From contig NC_081405.1 of NCBI RefSeq assembly GCF_030272615.1, forward strand, positions 653,248,920 through 653,312,919: 64,000 nucleotides of DNA. The letters are read 5' to 3'. The position numbers and the translations under genes are program-made. Shown one piece after another: positions 22,430-34,327 of this stretch; within the stretch, counting starts at the first letter, position 1, and each line of letters starts with the position of its first letter. The notes under the pieces are model-generated. The model did not search any database. It saw only the letters and a list, made by a program, of their open reading frames with translations, and had not been told where the DNA came from. Origin of the DNA: Cryptomeria japonica (lineage: Eukaryota; Streptophyta; Pinopsida; Cupressales; Cupressaceae).

Positions 22430-24363
22430 GGACTGTCTGTCCTAAGTATGGCCTACAGGCTGACTACATAATGTCAAACTACATCTGTCTTTGTCCTAAG
22501 GAGCACGTGCCTCTATCACTGGGTGCTCCCTCTATCCTCCTCATCCCTGCCATGTCTCAGTGATGATGTCCCTCCTGTCCCAGGTCCTGGCTGTGGTGGT
22601 CTCATAGGTCCACTCACCCCCATGCTGCTCACTGACCTCCGAGAGCGTGCCCTGCTCTCTATCCTCGATCATGCCCAATATGATGTTGCTCTTTGCTCTG
22701 GTGGAACTGCACTCTCATATAGTGTCCTCCAATGGTGTATCTCCTCTCCGGTCTCTACCAACATCTGTGCCATCTCCCGTGCACTGGCATCCCTAATCGA
22801 CCCAATATACTCAGTGACTCTCTATTCTTCTCACTGTGCCTGAGCTATTACTGTATCTCAAGCTACTATAAGTCTAGCTATCTCTACTCTAAACTGATCC
22901 TGCTCTGTCCTCAAGATGGCATTCTGTGTCTCTAATGTTGCAATGTGATCATGCTGACTCGCTATGGTAGCCCTGCACATCTCCATCTCCTCTATCCTAG
23001 CTGTCTCCGGCTCTATGGGTATATCCTGCAATGACTCCTGATCAACTGAATCTGGCTCATAATCGTCATCCCCCTCATCATCTCCATCCTCATCTTCCCC
23101 CTCATCCTCATCCCCGCCCTCATCCTCCTCATCCTCATCATCTCCCTCCTCCTCTCTAGCAAGTGGGAAGTCCTCCTATCTCCTAGGTACCGGAATATCA
23201 GGATCTGTCAATGGCACTGGTTGTCATCGTGCAAACCATCTCTCATACTCCTCTATCATCCTAGCGTCCACCACATCTGATCTCCAATCCCACTGTCTTT
23301 GTTGTAGCTATGTGAAGTCAACATAGTCTATGTGTGGCTAGATCATCCTCCCCCATTGACTTGTCTCTTTGTGAGATCGGGCAAAGTGTGCAGTCCCTCT
23401 AGGTACATCCCGCCTCTCTCCAAACTGTCGTCTGACTCTCTCTGGCAGGTACATCTCAATCACTCTCTGGCAATTCACTAGTCGCCCAATCAGGTACCAC
23501 TCCTGTCTGCAATACGGTAGCTCATCACTATCATTTGACCATCCAGGGCAATCAAGATATGGCCTCCATGTGAACTCTCTCAATCTGTCTAGCTCGTGTC
23601 GCCAATATAGTATGTATCCAAATGGACCCTGTCTCAGTGCTCCCCCATAGCAGTACACATATGGTCAGTGTGGTAATACCTGTCTCTCTGCAATCGGTCA
23701 ACATATGGCTATGTGCTCAAATGCCCATACCTATAACAGTGTGACTCCACAGCTCAAAGTCTGAACTCCCTGCTATGCTATCTGATGCAATTGAAAATAT
23801 AGCATAGCAAGTACACATGGTCCCCATGCGTACACCGTCCCCTCTATCGCCATCCGCTCTAGCACTCTTCCCTATCCAATAGGGAATCCATGTCCTTGTC
23901 TGTCTCCTGCTAATAGACATGCTATCACCACTGCTATCACCACATATCGTCGATCATACTTTGATGCCATGGTCTCCCAGCCAATCTCCCTCTCTACGAT
24001 ATCTAGATCATCTGCGTCGCACTCAAATAATCTGCACAACGCATCTCTCCCTATCACTAGGTCATACTCTATCATCTCTCCATGAATCAGAATGTGGAGG
24101 ATACGCCATACGTCCTCTAGTGTCACAGTCGCCTCTCTGCTTGCCAGATGGAAGGAGGAAGTCTCTGAATGCCATCGCTCTGCCAATGCGGTAAGTAGTC
24201 CTATGTTTGCCCTAATCTCGGACATGAATGTGATATAGTATATCCCAAGTCCTGCTAAGGTATCTCTGTCTGTGCTCCTGAGTCTATGTCATTACATGAA
24301 GCAGTCAGGTCGGTTCTCCCACGTGATCAATGGATACTGCCGACTCTACATCATAATTGGGGC
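22430..24363 (-). pseudogene. Antisense plant mobile domain (PMD, aminotransferase-like) gene inside element B
   Basis: On the strand opposite B's gag, one frame runs with several stops. From the N terminus it shows WENRPDCFM, then LLTALAERWHSETSSFHL and REATVTLEDVWRIL (24150-24110), the hallmark PMD motif ERW..ET..FHL..GE.T.TLEDV. Next come GTVYAWGPCVLAMLYFQL (~23820) and VWAFEH. The region LREFTWRPYLD..REWYLIGRLV..MYLPERVRRQFGERRDVP (23580-23400) matches the family's C-terminal half. An Asp/Glu-rich tail (23170-23040), a possible coiled coil and a Gly/Pro/Arg-rich end follow. PMD proteins such as MAIN and MAIL1 act in silencing and development, and PMD sequences are known from plant transposons. 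Several stops look like CGA to TGA changes. An intronless, decayed capture is my reading. Confidence 0.72.
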
Positions 24364-25164
24364 ACATTTTGTCAATTTTAGGGTTTGCTCCTACGGGCTG
24401 CATTTCCTTGTTTCATGTCCAAATCAGGGTGTTTTTCATCTATTTTGACCTATCCTATTCTTATCCCCCCTTTTCAGATCATTCGCATGTTGTTTTTGGC
24501 CAAATTAGGGTTTCCCATGCACAACTATGCCTGTGTGCTAAGTCCTATGCCTGTGTAGCAACAACCTGTGCCTGTGTACCCTACACAATCTCAGGATACC
24601 CTACACAAGCACAGGATGCGCTCACATAGGTGTAGAAGTCAGTTTCTGCATTCCCTGTGGGCCCCGCAATGTCCCGCAAGCGATCAAAATTCATAAAATT
24701 GACAATATGGGTTTTTAAGATACATACCGCTGCTCCCATGTCGTTCGGTCATCTGTAGGTGCATACACATTCTCCAAGGTGATCTTCCATTGGAATGTTC
24801 ACCATCTCTCTGCAATTGTCCTTTTCCAGAGCAACAAATCCTCCTCTTGGGCTAGTGCAAATGAGCAATTTTCACTCTCTTTGTCTCATTTATAGATCTT
24901 TGTCAGTGCATAGATGGATGTGCACTCTCTCCATCTCATGTCGGTCGCAGTCTTTTGCACCTTCAATTGCTTGTCATTCATATATCCGATCTTCAATTTT
25001 CAGTCTGTTTGCTCCTATCATGTTCTATCATTCTTATCGATCAATTGGCCTCTTTTCTGGATGTTTCTGGCCAATTCCTTGAGGGGGCATGCATATTTCA
25101 TTGTCAGTGTCTGGGGCATTTTCATTATTGTTCTTTGAAACAACACTTAATATCGCATTGTCTC
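24364..25164. other. B 3' region with GCCTGTGT repeats
   Basis: GCCTGTGT occurs at about 24530, 24549 and 24572, echoing the leader repeats. The remainder to the polypurine tract is non-coding and T/C-rich. A possible splice-donor-like GCG-GTATGT on the minus strand near 24733 lies upstream of the PMD frame but is not supported further. Confidence 0.45.
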
Positions 25165-25178
25165 AAAGAGGGGCAAAA
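25165..25178 (+). other. Element B polypurine tract
   Basis: AAAGAGGGGCAAAA directly precedes the LTR start TGTAGACACC, identical to A's tract. Confidence 0.88.
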
Positions 25179-26521
25179 TGTAGACACCTAAAAATGGTCA
25201 ACGCTTGCAGAGTCATACTTTAACATTGGCGCATTGCCTTATTTTAGGTTTTTGCGTCGCATTAACATTTCTTCTATGTTGCGTACTTGGTCTTTATCAT
25301 TTGCAAGCATTGAGTCCTTCTTCTGCATTCTTCATTTATCTTTCTCTCAAATTTGGTCTTGTCGACAACAATCTTCAGTCATGATTTTGGTCAATCTTAT
25401 CCTATCGCATCAATGTGCGTGCTCATTTGTCATCATTTTGGACATCGTCAATCCTAATTAGGGTTTTTTCCTCTTATCAATCTTTTTGTCTTGTGATCAA
25501 TTTGTCATCGATCATTGTTCTCTTATCAATCTTGTCGTTTTGTGATTGATTTGTCATCGATCGATGTCCTCTTGTCAATCTTGTCATTTTGCAATCGATT
25601 TGACATCGATCGTCGTCCTTCTTAATCATGTCAATTTGGATCAATTAGTCATTGTTCCTCGTTAATTGGTGCATTTATCAATCAAATCATTTATCAATTC
25701 AAAATCATGATTGAATCGACATCAAATCAATTTTACATCAAGACCTAATTGTTGTCCTTGCATTTCTAATTTATCTTCTAGGGTTTTATGATTTATTCAT
25801 TTAACCTTGTTTGTCATTTTCTCTCCATTTTCTCTTTAGGATAAATGATTTATTTATCTATCCTAGGTCTTCTTGTCACAATTAAATATTTATTTAATTG
25901 GCTAATTAATTCCTCCTATTTTTGTAAATTAATTAATGAATGAGAAATTATTAATTAATTTACCTGATTTTCATCAATTTCCTAATTTCCAAGTCATTAT
26001 TTCCAACTTAATTTTCTAATTTCTCCTAAATTCCTAAATGTCTATTTCTATTTCAAAATCTTGTCATAAATCCTTGCATAGCAATTTGTCATACACATGT
26101 CATAATTTTGCTATTCTTGATTTGAATTTCCATTCGAATCACTTTCATGCTAATCTGATCTTTTCTCCAATTTGTCTATAAATTGGATGAATTTCTTCAA
26201 TCAAGACTACTACCTGGTCGAATCAATCATGCTTCGAGTATTTTTGCACTACAATCTTGTCTACTTTCTTTCGCATCATGATTATGCACTAGTAGGTGAG
26301 AGCCACAAACAAATCTATTTGAAGGAGAAAGAAGGACAATGGAGCCACATGAAGGAGACATCCAAGTCTACATTTGGGTTGCTTAGTTTTCAATCTTGAA
26401 TTGATGTCTTGTTTTCATGTCTTTATTGAGTGTTTTTAGGATTGATCATTGCATTTGAGCTTTCGTGATTGAGCTAGATTAATATTGATTTGCTTTGATG
26501 ATTTCCAGATTCCTAGCTACA
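25179..26521 (+). repeat. Element B downstream LTR
   Basis: 1343 bp from TGTAGACACC to CTAGCTACA. It keeps the ~270 bp missing from the upstream LTR. From 25480 to 25640 three or four degenerate units of ~55 bp repeat TCTTGTC and GATTTGTCATCGATC. The right boundary is set because E's copia frame resumes at 26522 and because the upstream LTR also ends with CTAGCTACA before the primer site. Confidence 0.88.
26176..26183 (+). promoter_or_regulatory. TATA-like box in B downstream LTR
   Basis: CTATAAAT lies in the part of the LTR that is deleted from the upstream (5') copy, so the promoter-proximal copy of this box is lost. Confidence 0.5.
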
Positions 26522-28166
26522 ATAGGGCTTCATAATCTTAGGTATATCTCTAACAGCCTTAGTTGAACTGATCTTCACAATGCAATCAAAATTCACATGA
26601 CACGGACTTTTATGCCATAGCCAACTCTCATCAATCTATGTAATCAAACATGTCTTCTCACAGGAGGTCAAATGAAATATGTTATCTTTTGTTTGTGTAC
26701 CGGTTGCAATCTCCAAGCCAGATCTATTAATGATTTTACATTTTCCATCCTTGAACTATAATTGAAATCCCTGACAAATTGTCCTACACTCAAAAGATTA
26801 TGCTTCAAACCTTCAACATAATAAACATTGTCAGTATTGTTCTTACTATCCAATGATATAGTTCATTTTCCTTTAATAATACATGCCTTGTCATCTCCAA
26901 ATCTAACTAGTCCATCATCAAATTCTTGCAAAGACATAAACTTCCCTTTATCTCCAGTTATATGATGTGAACAACCACTATCAATTAGCCATTCATCCTT
27001 GTCCTCAATTTTAATAGCAAGTGCCTTCTCCTCAAGTACGTTCTCTTCTAGTACTAGATCATCTTTCTTGATAGTCCGGAATACCCATTCCTTCCCATTA
27101 TTGGATCCACTAGCAGAGTCTTCTACTGGTTCATCATCTGAATTAGTAATGCCTTCCTCATCCGTTGTGTAGCATGATTTGTCTCTATTTTTTTTGAATT
27201 TGTACTTTTTCCTGTTATCCAAGGTTAGGCTTAAATTATATTTTAACTCTTTCTTCAAATCTTGAATTGCTTTTAGGACATCTAGATGCAAAATGACCAA
27301 TCTTATTACATGCAAAACATTTAAAAGGTGCTTTTCTTCATACTTACTTCCTACCGGTCCTTTCGGTACTCTTCTAGAAAACAGTGCTTCAAGTTGCTCA
27401 AACTCATCATCTTCTCTCTTCATATCTTCTAATTCTTTTGCATATAAAGCTTTCCAGACTTGCTTACCGGTTGTAGATGTGGATGCATGAAAAGTAGGTT
27501 CAGTATTCATAGCTCCAGAAGGTCCAAATTCCTCAAGCTCATAAGAAAATGTTTCCCAACCAAAGTATCTCTGTTGACAAATGTATTAGCCATTGTTCTC
27601 AATTCATTAATAGCAATAGCCTCCTTTTTTTAAGCCGGTGGTAGGGCTATCAAGACTTTAGAAACAATCTTATCTTCGCTCAAAGTTCCACCACAACATT
27701 GAACTCCCATAGCAATCTCATTTACCCTTTCCATGAATGCAATAATCCTTTCATATTCATCCATCTTCAATTTTTCATATCTCACCTAGTAACCATCAAG
27801 TTTAGCAATGCTCACTGTAGGGTCACCTTCATTAAGAGTCTACAACTTATCCCATATAGCCTTTCCAGATGATTTATCGGTTAATCCCATTATTTGTTGA
27901 TCAAAAAGTGCACACAAGAGGGCTTCTCTTTCTCTACAATAATTCTCAAGATCCTTGTCTAGGTTTGCTAGAGGAGGATTTCCAGATCCCAAATTATAGG
28001 GCGTGACACCATTTTGTGTGATCTCCCAAATATCCTTGCCAAGACATCTCAGATGAGTCTACATCTGAATCTTCCATACTTCGTAATTTGTTCCTTCAAG
28101 CTTCAATATATCCATTCGAAAGATAGCTCCAAAAGAACTGGATGAACTTGAATTGTTAGTCACCAT
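26522..28166 (-). pseudogene. Element E copia gag, protease and pre-integrase region
   Basis: Starts MVTNNSSSSSSFGAIFRM at 28166. Gag motifs include LEGTNYEVWKIQM, YEKLKMDEYERIIAFMERV and a GAG-type SEDKIVSKVLIALPP. A CCHC knuckle CFACNKIGHFASRC is readable near 27330-27290 only in a frame different from the main ORF 26863-27510, which shows a frameshift. Protease is WLIDSGCSHHITGDKGKF (about 26980), followed by the pre-integrase motif VYYVEGLKHNLLSVGQF, ESWLWHK and HVNFDCIVKISSTKAVRDIP, where B interrupts it. Several in-frame stops make it non-functional. Confidence 0.88.
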
Positions 28167-28202
28167 AGGATCTTCCTCAAGTAGTTAAGCTTTCTATAGA
28201 GA

Positions 28203-28222
28203 GGACCAAAGCTACGATACCA
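28203..28222 (-). other. Element E primer-binding site
   Basis: In sense TGGTATCGTAGCTTTGGTCC, close to the initiator-Met-tRNA site used by most copia elements. Confidence 0.8.
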
Positions 28223-28224
28223 AT

Positions 28225-29445
28225 TTTTAGATAGTTTAGATAACCAGAAGACAACTAAGAGGGGGGAGTGAATCAGTTGTCAAAGATTACCAGAAGCATT
28301 TGCAAATTAAAATTTAATACCGGAACCCAAAACAATAATACCGGAATAGCAGTTAATTGAATTAAGCATAAAAATAATCATAGAATAAAAGCCATCTACA
28401 CAACACCAAGATTTGTACATGGAAAACCCAGTCAAGGAAAAATGACTGTGGGAAGCCTACCCACATTCAGATAATACTTCTGTAGTGAGTATGTGAATTT
28501 ACAATGAAGGGGCCTGCACTTGCAGGAAGGCCAACAACCTAGAGCACATTGCTCATCATAAAAGGAGCCTCACTGACTACATATAAATCCAGACTACAAT
28601 TCGGAGAAGTGTTGAACTACAAAAGATAACATCTCCTATGCTTGAGTACAATTCCGGTTAAGCTCAATACCAGAGGACTAAATCCTCTTACACAAACCCA
28701 ATTTGATCTCCAATGATCTACCAACTCCTCTACCTAAATGATATTACATTACTCGCACATTACATTCCTTGACCATGACCTCTCACATTAACCATGATGA
28801 TCTACAATGAGATCTTACATCTTATTTATACAAACCCTCAAGCATAAACAATCAGGTCAGCCACCAGACAATAAACTAACTACATAATTACAAACCATGT
28901 CAGCCTTAGACCAAAACAAATATTATCCAACACATAAGATATCCTGAAAATACAATAATAAGTCCTATCCACATGTTACATTAATGCCAGTCCATAACCT
29001 AGATCAACCGGGACCAAGTATAGGTCCACACGCTTCAGCAATGATCTCCAAATGCTATGTCTTGAACACAATCACCAATAGCATCCAGAAAATCCATTAG
29101 AAGTTTCACCAACACCACTTATGCAATTCATCAAAGATCTCCACGAAAACCTCTATTGGTGAAACCCTCACTAGAACCAAAAGCCAAAATTCTAAGGAAG
29201 AAGGATAGCATCCAATCACCAGACCAAAACCAACTGATCAAATATGAGTATAAGTATCATGAACAAGCCAATTCCATCACTAGATTATATGAGAGACTAC
29301 CGTATCATGTTGGATCCAAGTTAACCAGAAACAACTCAACCTACCAGGATCAAAAGGGTGTCGGTAAAGAATCCAAACATCTAGTATTGACATCAATGAC
29401 AAAACATCAATGCAACACATAATCAATTCCACCAAATGGCCAACA
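28225..29445 (-). repeat. Element E 5' LTR
   Basis: About 1.22 kb; in sense it begins TGTTGGCCATTTGG. The partner LTR is outside the window. A perfect hairpin CCTGCA-CT-TGCAGG lies at 28513-28526 in a block also found in H's LTRs. The inner boundary is set by the primer site. Confidence 0.78.
28822..28830 (-). promoter_or_regulatory. TATA-like box of element E LTR
   Basis: On the minus strand TATAAATAA, about 300 nt upstream of the conserved hairpin. Confidence 0.5.
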
Positions 29446-30477
29446 CTTTCTTCTGAACATAAGGGATTCTCCTTGGTCCAGTACATAGTTAGATCTGAAA
29501 CCATCATCTTTTGGTTCCCCATTTGCTACACAAATTCTTACTATTCCATGCTTACATTCATAGAATCTATGTCCAGTTTCCCCACACTTGAAACATTTGC
29601 CATTAAATTCTCTACCGGTACTGCTGCTACCTTTCCTAAGTGTCTTCTGATCTAGTTCTTTACTCCACTTAGGTTTTGACTCCTCTTCTTCAACCGATTT
29701 CTTTATACTGTCACTCATATTGAATTTCTCCTTTCCCCTATTCAGTTGTCTTCTTCTCATCTTCTCCTCATCCTTCAAAGAATATTGATAAGCTTATTCC
29801 ACTATGGGAACCTTCAACATACTCATCTCATCTTGAATGTCAAATGCAAGTCTATTGATGTACCTTGCGTCCTTTTCTCTATCCATCTCTCTATGTCTAG
29901 ATCTAATCACCACCTTGTAGAATTCCTCAGCATATTCCTTCATAGGCATGTTTCTCTATTTTAGGTTCTGCAACTTCTTGAACTCCAATTCATAGTCTCC
30001 CGGTATGAACTTAGCCTTCAATCTTGCAACCATCTGTCTCCACCGGGTGATCTTCAATTCAACATTCTTTACTTTTTCTTTTTGCAATTTTTTCCACCAC
30101 AACATAGCATGCCCTTTCAACTTAGTATGTGCCAATCGGACTTTCTTTAGCTCCTTGACATCCTCAAACTCAAAGTAGTCATCCAAATCTTGGATCAAAT
30201 CAATCAGATCCTCTGAGTTCAGCATTTCAAAAAAGTTGGAAAAGTCAACTTTATGAACTTTACTCACTTGCACCACTTCTCTTAAGAATCTTTTCTCCTT
30301 TTCATATTTTAGTCCTTCAGCTTCCTCAAGCTCTTCATTGGCTTCCTCATATTCATTCTTAGAATTAGGGTTTCTCTGCAAACCAGCCACAACATTTCGG
30401 ATTTCGTTCCTCACTTCATTCTTGAGGTCTTCCATCATCTTATCTACCCTCTGGGGGTTAGTCCTTTTTGGTGGCAT
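29446..30477 (-). pseudogene. Element G gag (gypsy type) with CCHC zinc knuckle
   Basis: Start MPPKRTNPQRVDKMMEDL at 30477. An N-terminal coiled coil (EEANEELEEAEGLKYEKEKR) leads into the retrotransposon gag core FFEMLNSEDLIDLIQDLDDY, HTKLKGHAMLWWKKLQ and MVARLKAKFIPGDYELE. The zinc knuckle is KCFKCGETGHRFYECK. Two stops (near 29953 and 29795) interrupt the frame. E is inserted just after LDQGESLMFRRK. Confidence 0.9.
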
Positions 30478-30650
30478 CTCCTCTTCCACTCTGGTGAACT
30501 TCCTCAACTTGACGATCTGACTGCCAGTTTCAATTGCCTCCCCTTGATGATCTATTAAAGACATACACAACCTACCTCCAATCAGTGATCTGTCCACCCA
30601 AAGGAATGCCTTAATGTTCGCAAACAATTCTTCCACCAGCGAGTCCATAA

Positions 30651-30665
30651 CTAGCTCTGATATCA
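30651..30665 (-). other. Element G primer-binding site
   Basis: In sense TGATATCAGAGCTAG, an initiator-Met-like site with G to A at the third position. Confidence 0.7.
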
Positions 30666-30670
30666 CTTGA

Positions 30671-31488
30671 TGCAACCATAACCAATAAAACCCTAAAAGA
30701 GAATCAACTGGCTTATGCAGCAAAAGAAACACCACAAAAGAAGCAAGAAAACATAACAAGATTGCATAGACAGATCATATTAATGCCTTATAGCTTTCGA
30801 CAATCATCCAACAAGCATCATATAATCATCAAAGAACATCCGACAATTAATCAGTTACATGGAGGCTATCAGCTAGATACAATCCAATCCAGGACTCTAA
30901 GAATCAACCAGATCACAAAATGCGAATCTCAATCCTTATTCTCAATTCTACCTCCTCTTCCCCTACAAATGATTACATAATAATATATTTATACCCACCA
31001 GAGCATATCTGGGTCAACCTCATAAGATTACATTTATCAATGTAGGAAAATGAAATGTTTAATTAGGTTGACCCTAAGAATTAAATAAATCTTTCTGAAA
31101 AATAACAACCAAGTGATGTGGTTCAGCAGGAAGGTTGATCACACACCAAAGAACATCAGACAAGAGCCTAGATAGATCCACATGCCAATAATTGTGTCGA
31201 TAATGAATGAAAACCAACCAGTAAGCACAAGAACTATTTGGGAACCCAGAAACAGTCAACTGGAAGCGATAAATGACCGGAAAAGAAACCAAATGAACTA
31301 AAAATATGGGATAAAGCACATGAAATATCCTGGAAATGGAAAATAATATTTTCCACGAAGAACAAGAAACTACCAGTACCAACCCGTAAGAACACATAAA
31401 ACTGCACAAAAAACTAAACAAGAACAAAACTAAAAGGAAATATTTTTGGATGATGCAAGATTGCTCATAGATCGGGGATGCTCCTACA
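30671..31488 (-). repeat. Element G 5' LTR
   Basis: In sense it runs from TGTAGGAGCATCCC to GGTTGCA; the inner boundary is uncertain by ~4 nt. The second LTR is outside the window. The next bases, TCACT (31489-31493), should be the target duplication, but the partner is not visible. Confidence 0.72.
30984..30994 (-). promoter_or_regulatory. TATA-like box of element G LTR
   Basis: On the minus strand GTATAAATATA. Confidence 0.5.
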
Positions 31489-33312
31489 TCACTCTTATTG
31501 GTAGAGTTGCACACCCTTTAGAGGAGCATTCTACATCATCATAGGCCTTGATTTTGATCTTCTTTTTGGCATCTATTGCATCTTCTACATATCCCAATGT
31601 TATGGTTAACTATAAGATATAGATGTTAAGGCCAACTCCATTGTCAATCAAGACTCACTTGATTATGTGTTTATGTATGGACCTCAATATGGAGAGGGGC
31701 GTTATACAGTTGTTGAAAGTATGCGTCATCATTCTCTACAAAAGTGAGACATGGGGATGATTTGAGATTACCCCCATGGCTTCAAATTGATCTATATTAA
31801 GGTCGGGCAAAACTGACGCTTGTTGGAGAGCTTGGTCTAAGATGGTTTTGTATGAGGGTGATAAGCGCAAAAGCTCTAATATAGAGATAAGTGATGGCAT
31901 CTTATCTAATTGGTCCACAAGGTTATAATTTTTGGGCACATATGTTGCTCTTGATGGTGCTCCTTGCATAGTAATCTTACTATGGTGATTAACAACATTG
32001 CATGTGGGATCTTTAGCTTTAATTGTAATGGTTACAACTTGTTCATTGGCATCATATAGGTTATTGATGGTATAAGTATATGGTGCACGGGTATAGTTTG
32101 TCATGTTATCTTGATTCTTACCTTGATGGGAGGGACCTCCTTTCTCATATCATGGGAGTGGATTTTTTAACATGGTATGATCAGTATTGAAAGTTATTGC
32201 ATTGTGAACATCCACTTCTATGTCACCTCAATCAACAAGGTCTTGAATGATATCCTTTAACCGATGGAAGTTGATTGTTTTGTGTCCTTCTCCCTCATGA
32301 AACTCACAATACTTATTATCTCTTCACCATGAAGGTTTGAATTGTTGCTTCATAGTGTGATGCTTTAGGTAATGTGATAAGATCAAAAGAGATGAGCTGT
32401 CACAATATCTTTTCAAGAGGTTCTCCCAAGGGTGTGTAGGTGTGATTAGGATTGTATTTTGGGTACCTACTTTTAGTTTCCTCTTACTATGTATTTGAAG
32501 TTTGATTTCCTTGATTGCTTTGGGGATTACCTTGATTGGTAGTAAGGTTATTGCAATTATTTGCTTGCCCTGTAATTTTGACTATGGGCTGGGTGATTTT
32601 GATAGTTCGTGCATCCACAATACCACTGTTAACATTGTTTTTGTTCTTGGCTCAAAAAAATTGTTTTTCACTATTGTAGGTTGGTCTTGGACCCTCCTTG
32701 TTGTCATTGTATATTTTGACAAGTCCTGTTTTGATAAGGGATTTCTCAATTTTAAGTCCTTGAGCTATGATGTCTTTGAAATTGTCTAAACACTTTATGT
32801 CCAAGTAGAATTCCATTTCCTCATTTAAGTTTGAAATATCTAGGGTCACCCCTTCCTTTCTATTTATCAAACTTTCAGGTTTCAAAGAAGCGTGGGAAAG
32901 GAGGCATGTATATGTTTCTATCAAATGGATATGGACAGATATGTTCGAGACCATATTTCTTTTGTGACCTTGCTAAGTGTACTTATTGGGCGAGGTCTTG
33001 TATCTGTTGTCTCAACATTTCCATTTTTGTAGGATGACGTGGGATGTTACCGTGTTGATAGTTATCATCATAGTTATGTGTATTCCTTTCCCCCCTGTCA
33101 CCTTGATTTTGTTCTTTTCGATGCCTATGTTGGGCTTGTTCTAGTATATCCTTAAGTTACGATATGTCAAAGTCAGTGGGAAGTTTGGCCTCGTATTGAG
33201 AAAGTTTTAGAAAATGGGAAACAACACTTCCCTTGAGAATTTCTTCAATAAGTCTGTTAAATCTGGGGTTGCTAAGTGCATCTTCTATTTGTGCTTGTGT
33301 AGGGGTATCTAG
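31489..33312 (-). pseudogene. Element F gag (second part) and protease fragment
   Basis: Downstream of H the gag frame continues with TPTQAQIEDALSNPRF, then a coiled stretch and GLEHICPYPFD. It jumps from GRGDPRYF straight into a segment like A's post-capsid region (NFKDIIAQGLKIEKSLI). About 130 codons of capsid core are therefore missing. The linker YNLVDQLDKMPSLISILELL parallels A. Protease shows LIDNGVGLNIY and IKIKAYDDVE, and ends at TLPIRV where G is inserted. Many stops and frameshifts. Confidence 0.78.
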
Positions 33313-34114
33313 TGTTAGGATTCCCATAGATACTGAGAGGGGGGGTGTAAATTAGTATCTAACCAGTTATTAGATTTTCTCAACTTAAAACATGCAGAAC
33401 ATATTAATATTGAATACCGGTAAACAAGAAATAATGTAATAAACAAAGATAACAACAACCACATGAAAAACACACCATAACACAGTAGTTTAACGAGGAA
33501 ATCCGATGTGGGAAAAACCTCGGTGGGATTTGTGACCCATAATATTCACTTACTGGCCAATAAGAGAATATTACTGCTACAAGAGGGGCCTGCACATGCA
33601 GGAAGGCCAAGTGCCTAGAGCTCACTACTCAATTACAAAATGGGAAGTCTCACTAACTTACAAAATGGATTATATAAATCCAATGTCTTGTACTACTTCA
33701 AAATAGCATCTACTATGCCAGATGCAGTACCGGTTTATAGCTCTGCTTCATACATAAACCCTTAACCTATAATTCGCATAATAGGTCTGCATTATTCCAC
33801 CTATATATTTTCTTCCTTCTTGTTACAAAATGTTCTACAATGATCTCTTATATATATGAGTCATTTTACAACTTGCCAAGTTGGCTTACAATGATTTTAC
33901 AATAATAAACAAAATATATTACAAACAAAATTCCTGTCGGCTTCTGTGCTGGTATGCTTCCTTTTGCTGCCGGTGGTCTTTGTTCTGTTGTATAGTCTGT
34001 CTTTGCTGGTGCTGGTGAATTGTCTTTGCCGGTGTCATAGGATTGTTAGGTTTCCATCAATGAAAAAACCTTCAATCACCTACAATGTCTCATTGGAGTG
34101 TGTAATTGCCAACA
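33313..34114 (-). repeat. Element H 3' LTR
   Basis: Matches 39055-39828 with scattered substitutions and an extra ~30 bp near 33985-34015. Its hairpin copy is 33589-33602 (CCTGCA-CA-TGCAGG). Confidence 0.9.
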
Positions 34115-34127
34115 ATCTCCCCCTTTT
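34115..34127 (-). other. Element H polypurine tract
   Basis: In sense AAAAGGGGGAGAT directly precedes the 3' LTR. Two more GGGGGAG tracts occur 70 and 120 bp upstream in sense (near 34192 and 34245). Confidence 0.85.
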
Positions 34128-34327
34128 GCATTGATGGCAACACTCATGAGAAAAATTGAAGTCCAAAAATTGTTACCAAAAATGTGTGCTCCCCCTGAGC
34201 AGATGATCCCTAAGTTATTGGATTTTTCTCATACCACTACTCCCCCTTTGGAATCAATGACAAAGGTTGTCAGAGTGTCAATAGAGTGTGGTTTCTTGCT
34301 TCATCCTTGTAACCAGTTGGTTACAAT

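Larger units (their letters stand above)
26522..29445 (-). mobile_element. Element E: SIRE-like Ty1/copia retrotransposon, 5' part
   Basis: Minus strand. 5' LTR 28225-29445, initiator-Met-like primer site 28203-28222, gag and start of pol 26522-28166. The rest of pol and the 3' LTR lie left of B, outside the window. Its right end (GGCCAACA) abuts G's gag at 29446, so E is inserted in G. Confidence 0.85.
29446..31488 (-). mobile_element. Element G: Ty3/gypsy retrotransposon, 5' part
   Basis: Minus strand. LTR 30671-31488, primer site 30651-30665 and gag 29446-30477 are visible; pol lies beyond E and B. G interrupts F's protease frame at 31488. Confidence 0.82.

Noticed and set aside
22523-22935. 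Plus-strand ORFs in 22523-22935 and 24357-25191
   Set aside because: They lie opposite or beside the antisense PMD frame and show no family motif; T/C-rich composition explains the open frames.
24336-24740. Intron and upstream exon of the antisense PMD gene
   Set aside because: A GTATGT donor-like site and an acceptor-like CAG can be found, but the putative intron contains B's own GCCTGTGT repeats, so it is more likely B sequence.
26522-26600. Right LTR of B extending to about 26597
   Set aside because: This part reads as copia coding sequence continuous with E, so the LTR ends at 26521 and the copy in the upstream LTR is the anomaly.
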